Shown: positions 52,059-60,247 of the stretch, piece by piece | How the letters are laid out: each line of letters starts with the position of its first letter | Position numbering within the stretch: the first letter of the stretch is position 1 | Virus record (IMG/VR): IMGVR_UViG_3300046007_014223 | Coordinates: 18,802-82,801 of that record | Reading direction: 5' to 3' (one strand) | DNA: 64,000 bases | Source of the DNA: a virus | Notes under the pieces: generated by a model | The model's database searches: none | Seen by the model: only the letters and a program-made list of their open reading frames with translations | Told to the model about the DNA's origin: nothing | Made by a program: the position numbers and the translations under genes

Positions 52059-52744
52059 ACGTTATATCTCCCACGCAAGGCTTGAAAGTTTTGTAAAATT
52101 TCTGAATCACTTAATGTTCTATTGTAAAATACTACATTGGAATACTTTCCAATAAAGCATTGAGATGATTGAAATCCACTTTCAACACCATCTTGTTCTT
52201 GACCCATAACGATTGCTCCAGTTATAGTTAATGTAGTAGAAGGACATGCTGCTGTTCCCTGATCAACCCCATTTAAAAATAACCCCATTGTTGTCCCACC
52301 GGTCCTATAGAATACAAAATTATACCATGTATTATTCTGAAATGTATAATTAAATGTACTATAAGTTGTGTCTATTAATGTTTGGATATAAGTGTTATAC
52401 CACTCAACAGAAAAATTGTTCCCTCCAGTATTTGTTGCATGAAATAAAGTATTCAAATTTCCAGAAGTAATAGATGTTGCATTCACCCACAATGATAAAG
52501 TAAAATCTGTAATATTAGAAATTACTGAGTTTGGTATTAAGATGTAATTTGTAATATTTGCACTACTACCTAAATCGATAGTTTTGTCATTGAACGTAGT
52601 AGTTCCCTTTAAAATTCCGTTATTTCCAAGACCACTCAAATCAACCCAAGTGTTCCCGCTACCTAGATAGCTTTTTATGTTAGCTGCATCTAAACACAGC
52701 TGTAATCCATTGGTGACAATACTAGGATTATAAGATACACTCAT
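52055..52744 (-). CDS. LamG/concanavalin-like fibre-associated protein, paralogue
   Basis: The 229-residue protein parallels its neighbour: NPSIVTNGLQLCLDAAN, TDFTLSLWVNATS, NTWYNFVFYRTGG and the end SNVVFYNRTLSDSEILQNF. The pair looks like a tandem duplication with divergence outside the strand core. It follows the giant fibre gene by 2 bases. Confidence 0.85.
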   Translation of the reverse strand: MSVSYNPSIVTNGLQLCLDAANIKSYLGSGNTWVDLSGLGNNGILKGTTTFNDKTIDLGSSANITNYILIPNSVISNITDFTLSLWVNATSITSGNLNTLFHATNTGGNNFSVEWYNTYIQTLIDTTYSTFNYTFQNNTWYNFVFYRTGGTTMGLFLNGVDQGTAACPSTTLTITGAIVMGQEQDGVESGFQSSQCFIGKYSNVVFYNRTLSDSEILQNFQALRGRYNV

Positions 52745-52746
52745 CG

Positions 52747-55700
52747 TTATTTTTCTACAACTAATTTATTTACATCTTTTCTTTCTGCAAAAATCATATA
52801 GAAACACTCAATTTTTTTGTCTAATAAGTTATCATTTTTAATGACAACACAATTTTCTGTAATTTTATCGACATACAGCTTTTGATGTTTACCTATCGGT
52901 GTTATATTCACAGTTATTGAATCGATACTTACTAAGTTTTTCCAATAATAGGGTAATTCAATGACTCCCATTTCCTTCTCAGTTAACTTTCCACGAACGT
53001 AAACACCATTTTCGGGGCCTTCAAGCGATCCATAAACCAGACGTTTACCTTCAACTGATGGGTGAGGAATATCAAAGGATTTAGTAGTTGCTGCAAATGA
53101 TCCATTAACTTCAAGGGCATATGTCGGATTTATGGTCCTGATTCCGACATTTCCTGCAACAATTAGAGATTTATTCGTTGCTGCGGGTTCAAGGAAGTAT
53201 GAAACGTTTGATGATGAGAAATAAATGTTTGAAAGAACATTACCTGTGAGCGTTGTATTACTATTAGCACCATCATGTAAATAGCGAACAATTGATCCGG
53301 TTGCTAGTATAATTGTATTTGAAGTTGCTCCAGTACAAGAAACAGAACCTAAAATTATGTTATTGTTTCCAGTAGTAATATCAGAGCCAGAATTAAGGCC
53401 CAAGAAGATATTGCAACTACCTGTAGTATTACAAAGACCAGCACTTGCACCAAAGAAGTTGTTATGATTACCTGTTGTGTTTAAACAACCCGCTCCAGGA
53501 CCAAAGAAGTTGTTATTACCCCCTGTTGTATTACAACGACCTGCATTTATTCCAAAAAAGTTATTATAACAACCTGAAGTATTTGAACGCCCTGCAGCTT
53601 GGCCAAATAAGTTATTATGATTACCTGTTGTATTACAAAGACCAGCATTAGGTCCTAAGAAGTTGTTGGAATTACCTGTTGTATTTCCACATCCTGCATT
53701 TTGTCCAAAGAAGTTATTATAAGAACCTATAGTATTTGAACAACCTGCATTAGGTCCTATGAAGTTATTCGAACGACCTGTTGTATTTAAACACCCTGCA
53801 CCTTGTCCAAAGAAGTTATTATAACAACCTGTAGTATTACAACGCCCCGCATTTATACCAAAGAAGGTATTACTATTTCCTGTAGTATTACAACGACCAG
53901 CATTTTGTCCAATGAAAGTATTATAACACCCTGTAGTATTTGAAAACCCTGCTTCTTGACCAAAGAAGTTATTAAAACATCCTGTAGTATTTGAACAACC
54001 TGCATTTAATCCAAAAAAGTTGTTGGAAGCACCTGTCGTATTATTACGTCCTGCTGCAGAACCAAAGAAGTTGTTTCTAATACCTGTAGTATTACAAAGC
54101 CCTGCACTTAATCCAAAAAAGTTATTATTATTACCTGTAGTATTACTACTACCTGCTACATGACCAATGAAGTTATTGTAAGATCCTGTTGTATTTGCAC
54201 AACCTGCTTGTACACCAAAGAAATTATTTGAATTGCCAGTAGTGTTTGAACTACCTGCATTTGCACCAAAGAAGTTGTTTCTAAGGCCTGTAGTATTACA
54301 ATGACCTGCTTCTGGACCAAAGAAGTTATTTTCATTGCCTGTGGTATTACAACGACCTGCAGAGCGACCAAAGAAGTTATTTAAATTGCCAGTTGTATTA
54401 CTACGTCCTGCATTTGAACCAATGAAAGTATTATAACACCCTGTAGTATTTGAAAACCCCGCAGAATTTCCAAAGAAGGTATTATGATTGCCTGTGGTAT
54501 TTAAACATCCTGCGTTTACACCAAAAAAGTTATTCGAACACCCTGTAGTATTTGAAAACCCTGCAGCTTGGCCAAAGAAGTTGTTGTGATTGGCTGTAGT
54601 ATTTGAAAACCCTGCAGAATTTCCAAAGAAGTTGTTCGAACAACCTGTGGTATTTAAACATCCTGCATTTACACCAAAGAAGTTATTCAAACAACCTGTA
54701 GTATTTAAACATCCTGCATTTGCACCAAAAAAGTTATTATTATTACCTGTAGTATTACAACGACCAGCATTTATTCCAATGAAGGTATTATAACAACCTG
54801 TAGTATTTGAACGCCCCGCAGCTTGGCCAAAGAAGTTATTATGATTACCTGTTGTATTACAAAGACCAGCACTAGGTCCAAAGAAGTTATTGGAACCACC
54901 CGTGGTGTTTAAACGACCTGCATAATTACCAAAAAAGTTATTATAACAACCTGTGGTATTATCACGACCAGCTGCACGACCAAAGAAGTTATTCAAACTA
55001 CCTGTGGTATTACAACGACCTGCACTTAATCCAATGAAGGTATTATAACAACCTGTAGTATTTGAAAGACCTGCCTCACATCCAAAGAAACTATTACTAC
55101 TACCTGTTGTATTTAAACATCCTGCGTTTAATCCAAAGAAGTTGTTGTGATTGCCTGTGGTATTTAAACATCCTGCATTTACACCAAAAAAGTTATTCGA
55201 ACACCCTGTAGTATTACAACGACCTGCACTTACACCAAAGAAGTTATTAAAACAACCTGTACTATTATTACGACCTGCATAATTACCAAAGAAGTTGTTA
55301 TTACTACCTGTGGTATTTTCACGACCCGCTGCACGACCAATGAAGGTATTATAACAACCTGTGGTATTTGCACAACCTGCATTTATTCCAAAGAAGTTAT
55401 TATAACTGCCTGTAGTATTACTACGACCTGCTGCACGACCAATGAAGTTATTGGAACCACCCGTGGTGTTTAAAAAACCCGCCTCACATCCAAAGAAGTT
55501 ATTACTACTACCTGTTGTATTTAAACAACCTGAATTTATACCAAAGAAGTTATTAAAACTACCTGTGGTATTACAACGACCTGCAGTTCCCCCAAAGAAG
55601 TTATTATAACTGCCTGTAGTATTACCACGACCTGCTGCAGAACCAAAGAAGTTATTATTATTACCTCCGGTATTTAAACGACCTGCATAATTCCCAAAGA

Positions 55701-58359
55701 AATTGTTACCGGTACCTATAGTATTTTCACGACCCGCTGCACGACCAATGAAGTTGTTATAAGCTCCTGTAGTATTTGAAAGACCTGCCTCACATCCAAA
55801 GAAGTTATTATGACTACCTGTACTATTTAAAAAACCTGCACATAATCCTGCAAAAGTATTAAAATTACCTATACTATTAGAGCGTCCGGCTGATTTACCT
55901 ATGAAGATGTTGTAACTACCTGTTTGATTACAATATCCCGTATTACTTCCAATGAAAACATTATCAGTGCCAGTGTAATTATAATATCCAGAACATTGAC
56001 CCGCAAAGAAATTATTGCTCCCCAGACTATTATAATAACCTGATAATGCTCCAAAGAAAATATTAAATGTTCCTATTGTGTTACACGCACCTGCAGATCT
56101 ACCTATAAAAACATTACAACCCCCTGTAGTATTTTCGAATGCAGTTAAAGGTCCAAAGAAAATGTTATCATTGCCTGTAGTGTTTTTTCTACCAGTGCAA
56201 TCACCTAGAAAAATATTCCTTGCACCGGATGTATTTTCACATCCTGCGTTTACACCCATAAAAATATTTCTTAACCCCGTGGAGTTAGTGAATCCTGCAC
56301 ATCTGCCTGCAAAGAAATTATATTTTCCAAATGTTGTACAACGACCCGCATCTTGTCCGACAAAAATGTTGTGACAACCTGTTGCTGTTAATGCACAGGC
56401 ATCAACAACAGTAAAGTTCTTTTGTGCATCTAATGTTGCTCCACCAACCCCCGACAAATTTATTGCCACATTAGACGCTGCGGTAATACGACCTTGTGCA
56501 TCAACAGTGATTACTGGAATTATATTAGAACTTCCATAAGAATTAGCAGTAACTCCAGTATTTGTTAGACCAACAGTTATAACATTACCTTCATCTGCTG
56601 TACCTGTTGCTGTTATACCCGTTCCTGCGACAACACGATTTGTATAATTGCCTGTTGTATCTGTTCCTAAAGCGACAGAGTTTGCTCCAACAGTTAATGT
56701 TACATCTAATGAATTGGTATTTTGATTAGATAGATTCAGATTAGCTGTACCTGTTACATCACCCGTAAATCTTAAATTAACCGCAGGTTTGTTTGTTACT
56801 GTTCCGTAATTTCTATCAATTAATAGGTTAGATGCTGCAGTAATGCGTCCTGTAGCGTCAACAGTTACTTGTGATACTGCATTTGCATTGCCATAACTGC
56901 CCGCAGTTACACCACTGGTAGCTAATGCAACAGTAATAACATTACCTTCATCAGCAGTGCCCGTAGCAGTTAAACCGGTTCCTGCAACAACACGATTTGT
57001 ATAATTGCCTGTTGTATCTGTTCCTAAAGCGACAGAGTTTGCTCCAACAGTTAATGCAATCGATAATGAGTTAGTATTATTATTGGCAAGATTTACTCCC
57101 CCCGAACCTGTAACATCTCCTGTAAACGTTAAGTTAATTGAGGGTTTATTTGTATGATTTGCCCAATCAAGATAATATGTTCCTTGCTGGTTATCAAGCA
57201 GATCAGCATTTAAGTTAATTACAGTATTTGAATCAGTGACATTTATTCTATTTGAATATAAAATGTTTGCTGCAAAATTTGCTAATCTAAATGAAGCATT
57301 CGCTGTATCGATGTTAACATTTAACGATGGCTCTATAGGGTATTGATCAAATACTTTCCATATACCATTATCTGAAGCATCTCTAAAGAAACCCGCATGA
57401 ACATTAGAACCAGTATTATAATGCCCAATAATACCAAAATCAGTAACATCTGAAATATTATTCTTAGCAATTTGAATAAGATTATCTTCAATAATTAAGT
57501 TATTGGCTCCAATTGTTGTTACGTTGCCACTAAATGTAATATTACCTTGAAAATCGATGGGGCCAGTTACAAACTGTGCCGAACCTGCCGAAAGTCTTAA
57601 AAATCTAGAATCAAGATCTGTTGTTGTAACAGATGCTGCAGTCACATGCCCAAATGTATCAAATCCTAATGTTACATCTTGTATTACTACACCATTTGAA
57701 TTATCGCTTGAAACATTCGCAACTGAACTTGTATCAGCATGAGAAACAGTAATTACGTTACCTTCATCTGCTGTACCTGTAGCAGTAATACCCGTTCCTG
57801 CGACAACTCTATTAGTATAGTTTCCTGTTGTATCTGTTCCTAATGCTACACTATTCGCTTGAATCGTTGTTGTTATTGATATAACAGTTGAGTTAGCTGT
57901 CAAAACTGCGTTAGCAGAACCACTAACATCACCTGTTAATACTATATTAGCCGCAGGATCATTAACAAAATTATTATAATTTAAATAATACGTTGAATTT
58001 TGACCATCAAAAAGATCAGCATCTAATCCTGAACCTGCGCCGTCTACTTGCAAAATACTTGAAAGAAGATTTGCGTTACTGACTTCACCTGTAAAGGAAC
58101 CAACTGATATAACTGTTCCTTGAGAATTTACAGGAACCCATGCATTACTGGCAGTTAACCAAGTTAAGACTTGAGCATTTGCAGGTGCAGTGTTCGCTAC
58201 GCTACGCCCACGTAATCCGATAACCGTAGGAAAAAAGACATTTCCCCCGAGATCGCCACCAAGCTCGGTTTTGAATAAATTGAGGTTAGAAAAGTTATTA
58301 TCAACCTCAGAATTTGTTAAGGGCGTTCCCTTAACTAAACGTAACGTTACATTAGCCAT
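52747..58359 (-). CDS. giant repeat tail-fibre protein, 1870 residues
   Basis: This is the largest gene in the window. After an N-terminal part with LVKGTPLTNSEVDNNFSNL and a LDADLFDGQNSTYYL segment, it has diverged 119-residue-type repeats to about residue 650, then about 59 copies of the 17-residue repeat (to about 1666), and a distinct C-terminal domain beginning near KSFDIPHPSVEGKRLVYGS and GPENGVYVRGKL, ending LVVEK. That tail resembles a C-terminal domain found in cyanophage structural proteins and replaces the S74 chaperone of the other two fibres. It is probably a fibre or tail-associated adhesin. Confidence 0.92.
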   Translation of the reverse strand: MANVTLRLVKGTPLTNSEVDNNFSNLNLFKTELGGDLGGNVFFPTVIGLRGRSVANTAPANAQVLTWLTASNAWVPVNSQGTVISVGSFTGEVSNANLLSSILQVDGAGSGLDADLFDGQNSTYYLNYNNFVNDPAANIVLTGDVSGSANAVLTANSTVISITTTIQANSVALGTDTTGNYTNRVVAGTGITATGTADEGNVITVSHADTSSVANVSSDNSNGVVIQDVTLGFDTFGHVTAASVTTTDLDSRFLRLSAGSAQFVTGPIDFQGNITFSGNVTTIGANNLIIEDNLIQIAKNNISDVTDFGIIGHYNTGSNVHAGFFRDASDNGIWKVFDQYPIEPSLNVNIDTANASFRLANFAANILYSNRINVTDSNTVINLNADLLDNQQGTYYLDWANHTNKPSINLTFTGDVTGSGGVNLANNNTNSLSIALTVGANSVALGTDTTGNYTNRVVAGTGLTATGTADEGNVITVALATSGVTAGSYGNANAVSQVTVDATGRITAASNLLIDRNYGTVTNKPAVNLRFTGDVTGTANLNLSNQNTNSLDVTLTVGANSVALGTDTTGNYTNRVVAGTGITATGTADEGNVITVGLTNTGVTANSYGSSNIIPVITVDAQGRITAASNVAINLSGVGGATLDAQKNFTVVDACALTATGCHNIFVGQDAGRCTTFGKYNFFAGRCAGFTNSTGLRNIFMGVNAGCENTSGARNIFLGDCTGRKNTTGNDNIFFGPLTAFENTTGGCNVFIGRSAGACNTIGTFNIFFGALSGYYNSLGSNNFFAGQCSGYYNYTGTDNVFIGSNTGYCNQTGSYNIFIGKSAGRSNSIGNFNTFAGLCAGFLNSTGSHNNFFGCEAGLSNTTGAYNNFIGRAAGRENTIGTGNNFFGNYAGRLNTGGNNNNFFGSAAGRGNTTGSYNNFFGGTAGRCNTTGSFNNFFGINSGCLNTTGSSNNFFGCEAGFLNTTGGSNNFIGRAAGRSNTTGSYNNFFGINAGCANTTGCYNTFIGRAAGRENTTGSNNNFFGNYAGRNNSTGCFNNFFGVSAGRCNTTGCSNNFFGVNAGCLNTTGNHNNFFGLNAGCLNTTGSSNSFFGCEAGLSNTTGCYNTFIGLSAGRCNTTGSLNNFFGRAAGRDNTTGCYNNFFGNYAGRLNTTGGSNNFFGPSAGLCNTTGNHNNFFGQAAGRSNTTGCYNTFIGINAGRCNTTGNNNNFFGANAGCLNTTGCLNNFFGVNAGCLNTTGCSNNFFGNSAGFSNTTANHNNFFGQAAGFSNTTGCSNNFFGVNAGCLNTTGNHNTFFGNSAGFSNTTGCYNTFIGSNAGRSNTTGNLNNFFGRSAGRCNTTGNENNFFGPEAGHCNTTGLRNNFFGANAGSSNTTGNSNNFFGVQAGCANTTGSYNNFIGHVAGSSNTTGNNNNFFGLSAGLCNTTGIRNNFFGSAAGRNNTTGASNNFFGLNAGCSNTTGCFNNFFGQEAGFSNTTGCYNTFIGQNAGRCNTTGNSNTFFGINAGRCNTTGCYNNFFGQGAGCLNTTGRSNNFIGPNAGCSNTIGSYNNFFGQNAGCGNTTGNSNNFLGPNAGLCNTTGNHNNLFGQAAGRSNTSGCYNNFFGINAGRCNTTGGNNNFFGPGAGCLNTTGNHNNFFGASAGLCNTTGSCNIFLGLNSGSDITTGNNNIILGSVSCTGATSNTIILATGSIVRYLHDGANSNTTLTGNVLSNIYFSSSNVSYFLEPAATNKSLIVAGNVGIRTINPTYALEVNGSFAATTKSFDIPHPSVEGKRLVYGSLEGPENGVYVRGKLTEKEMGVIELPYYWKNLVSIDSITVNITPIGKHQKLYVDKITENCVVIKNDNLLDKKIECFYMIFAERKDVNKLVVEK
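53345..56400 (-). repeat. 51-bp coding repeat array, about 59 units
   Basis: About 3 kb of near-continuous 51-base units encode the 17-residue Cys-rich repeat. Neighbouring copies are often almost identical in DNA, indicating recent duplication or exchange. Confidence 0.92.
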
Positions 58360-58366
58360 GTATTAA

Positions 58367-58813
58367 TTAGCTATTGCTAACAGTCCACGTAATCGATAAT
58401 GTATCTGCTGTGCCTTTATTAACAACGTCAAATACTGTACGACAAAGCATTTCACCTGCAACTGCAGCGTTAAAAATTGCAGCTTCGGTGATTGCATTTG
58501 CAGTTGCAGGTGTACCTGGATTGAATGTCGCTACATATGTTACTACGTTTGCATTAGCTGTGCCTGATGTTAACGTTACGCGAGCAGTTTCAGTTCCTAA
58601 AGTTGTATTGTTAAGAGCCGCCGCAGTATTATTTGTTCCGATAGCCATGTGTGACATGATAACGTTCGAATTACTTGCCATGCGATTAGCAATATAATTT
58701 CTACCCGTTTGTACAACAAGATTAGGAACTTTAAAATTTTGTTTTATATTCCCATCACCGTCTATTAAAACAACATCAAGTGATCCTATTGTTTCGATTT
58801 TATCTTTAATCAT
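58367..58813 (-). CDS. fibre-region structural protein
   Basis: This 148-residue protein begins MIKDKIETIGSLDVVLIDGDG and has a long Asn/Thr/Ala-rich beta region (SHMAIGTNNTAAALNN, RVTLTSGTANANVV). I recall similar small proteins in T4-like cyanophage fibre regions. It lies between the giant fibre and the 18-residue-repeat protein, suggesting a connector or baseplate/fibre accessory role; nothing more specific is visible. Confidence 0.72.
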   Translation of the reverse strand: MIKDKIETIGSLDVVLIDGDGNIKQNFKVPNLVVQTGRNYIANRMASNSNVIMSHMAIGTNNTAAALNNTTLGTETARVTLTSGTANANVVTYVATFNPGTPATANAITEAAIFNAAVAGEMLCRTVFDVVNKGTADTLSITWTVSNS

Positions 58814-58822
58814 AATTTTCCC

Positions 58823-59911
58823 TTAGGTGAAAGTTCTTGATTCTCCTACATAGTCCTCGAGGAAGTATGTATTATCTACTGTATACCCTTGAGATATGAG
58901 AGATCCGCTACTTGATATGTTTAAAACATCAGATAACTTTTTATTAACTGCATTATTTATAGCATCTTGGGTTTGAAAAAAATCTGATTTAGGTGTAGTA
59001 AAAGTGTATTTAGGTGCATCAGAAAGTATAGGTAAATCTTGTAAAACTTTGTTTGAAATTTTTGTAAGTGTGTCGTTAAACACACCCAAATCGTTTAAAC
59101 GCTTACCTATATTTTTAACTGGTGAGTCTGTAAACAAAGAGGCTTCTTGTAAAAGTTTTGTTACAGTTTTAAAAGGAGAATCTGTTGAGAATGAAAAGTC
59201 TTGTGGGCGTTTAATAAAACTTAACGCTAAAATTTCATTAACTAACGAATCATCCAATAAACTCTTCGTCACTTGTTTTCTTGTTTCATCACCACTTAAT
59301 TTTGAATCTGATAAAACTTTACCAAAACTTTTTACAGGAATATCAGTTGAATTTGTAAAATCTTGTAAGCTCTTACCGAATGTAACAACAAAAATTTCAT
59401 TTAACGTTATTAATTCTTCGAGAAGCTTTGTTACACTTAATCTTGTTGAATCTGACCTTTGAGTTACATCTGATAAAGGTTTTTGTAATTGTAAGGCGGG
59501 AATGTCTGAGACATTGAAGGTATCTGATGCAGATTTTATTAAACTTATAACCTTTGAGTCAGAAAATACGATGGGTTCATCAAAGGATTTTGAAACGTTT
59601 AAGATAACAATATCAACTTGTGAAATTTGTTCGTCAAAAAATCTGTTGTACAAAACTTGTCGGATGAAATCATCAAATGATGTATAATCATCAGATAAAG
59701 ATTTTTCTTTGAGAAGTCCACCTTCAAATATGATGGTGCCCTGCACTATTTCAGGGCGAACTATACCTTTTAATACAGGATCAGTGGATATTACTAATCC
59801 TGTCTTATCTTCTGTGGTTAGTAATACGCTTTTGCGTATTTGTTCATCAGATAAAATTGTTCCTGATGTCTTGTTATTTAAAACAAGAATTGTAGCTTTC
59901 TTAACACTCAC
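58823..59911 (-). CDS. 18-residue-repeat structural protein
   Basis: The 362-residue protein has an N-terminal domain of about 107 residues, then 13 consecutive units of exactly 18 residues (about 108-341), then 21 final residues. The consensus is K-hydrophobic-L-x-D with a later acidic SD/TD and a trailing hydrophobic position, for example KVLSDSKLSGDETRKQVT. Start is GTG at 59911 with AAGG 6 bases upstream. Such strict periodicity suggests a beta-solenoid or a trimeric fibre shaft. The N-terminal part (QVDIVILNV, YTSFDDFIRQV) may attach to another tail protein. Confidence 0.8.
   Translation of the reverse strand: MSVKKATILVLNNKTSGTILSDEQIRKSVLLTTEDKTGLVISTDPVLKGIVRPEIVQGTIIFEGGLLKEKSLSDDYTSFDDFIRQVLYNRFFDEQISQVDIVILNVSKSFDEPIVFSDSKVISLIKSASDTFNVSDIPALQLQKPLSDVTQRSDSTRLSVTKLLEELITLNEIFVVTFGKSLQDFTNSTDIPVKSFGKVLSDSKLSGDETRKQVTKSLLDDSLVNEILALSFIKRPQDFSFSTDSPFKTVTKLLQEASLFTDSPVKNIGKRLNDLGVFNDTLTKISNKVLQDLPILSDAPKYTFTTPKSDFFQTQDAINNAVNKKLSDVLNISSSGSLISQGYTVDNTYFLEDYVGESRTFT
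58889..59590 (-). repeat. 13 tandem 54-bp units coding an 18-residue repeat
   Basis: The minus strand encodes 13 units of 18 residues without any length variation, running from KSFDEPIVFSDSKVISLI to KKLSDVLNISSSGSLISQ. Sequence identity between units is low, so it is an old, structurally constrained repeat. Confidence 0.9.
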
Positions 59912-59914
59912 AAA

Positions 59915-60247
59915 TTACCTTGTAACTTGAGGATAAACAGTTATTATGCCTTCAATTGGTCTTAAAACAACCCCTGCACTTGATATTTCAACATCATAAA
60001 CGTATCTTCCATATTTAAGATTAGCCGTTTGTGAAGGTGTTAATGTTAATGTGAGAGTTCCGTTTGCAGCTTGGAAAACATTAGAGGTAAAGGTAGCAGA
60101 CACAGTGTTAGTTGCATAGTTTCGGCGAATTTGCGCCGCAGGTGTATATCCTGCCAAATCAAAAACAGACCCATCTTCGCCAAAAATTTGCACTGTTGCA
60201 TTAAAAGAAGCACCTTGATCGATGTACAGATTGTTTACTGTTCCCAT
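59915..60247 (-). CDS. small beta-rich tail protein
   Basis: The 110-residue protein is beta-rich: NNLYIDQGASFNATVQIF, a GYTPAAQIRRNYAT loop, GTLTLTLTPSQTANLKYGRY and VYDVEISSAGVVLRPIEG. This resembles a class of small phage tail/baseplate proteins common in cyanophages, but no specific family is certain. Its start overlaps the stop of the fibre gene beyond it (TAATG). Confidence 0.7.
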   Translation of the reverse strand: MGTVNNLYIDQGASFNATVQIFGEDGSVFDLAGYTPAAQIRRNYATNTVSATFTSNVFQAANGTLTLTLTPSQTANLKYGRYVYDVEISSAGVVLRPIEGIITVYPQVTR

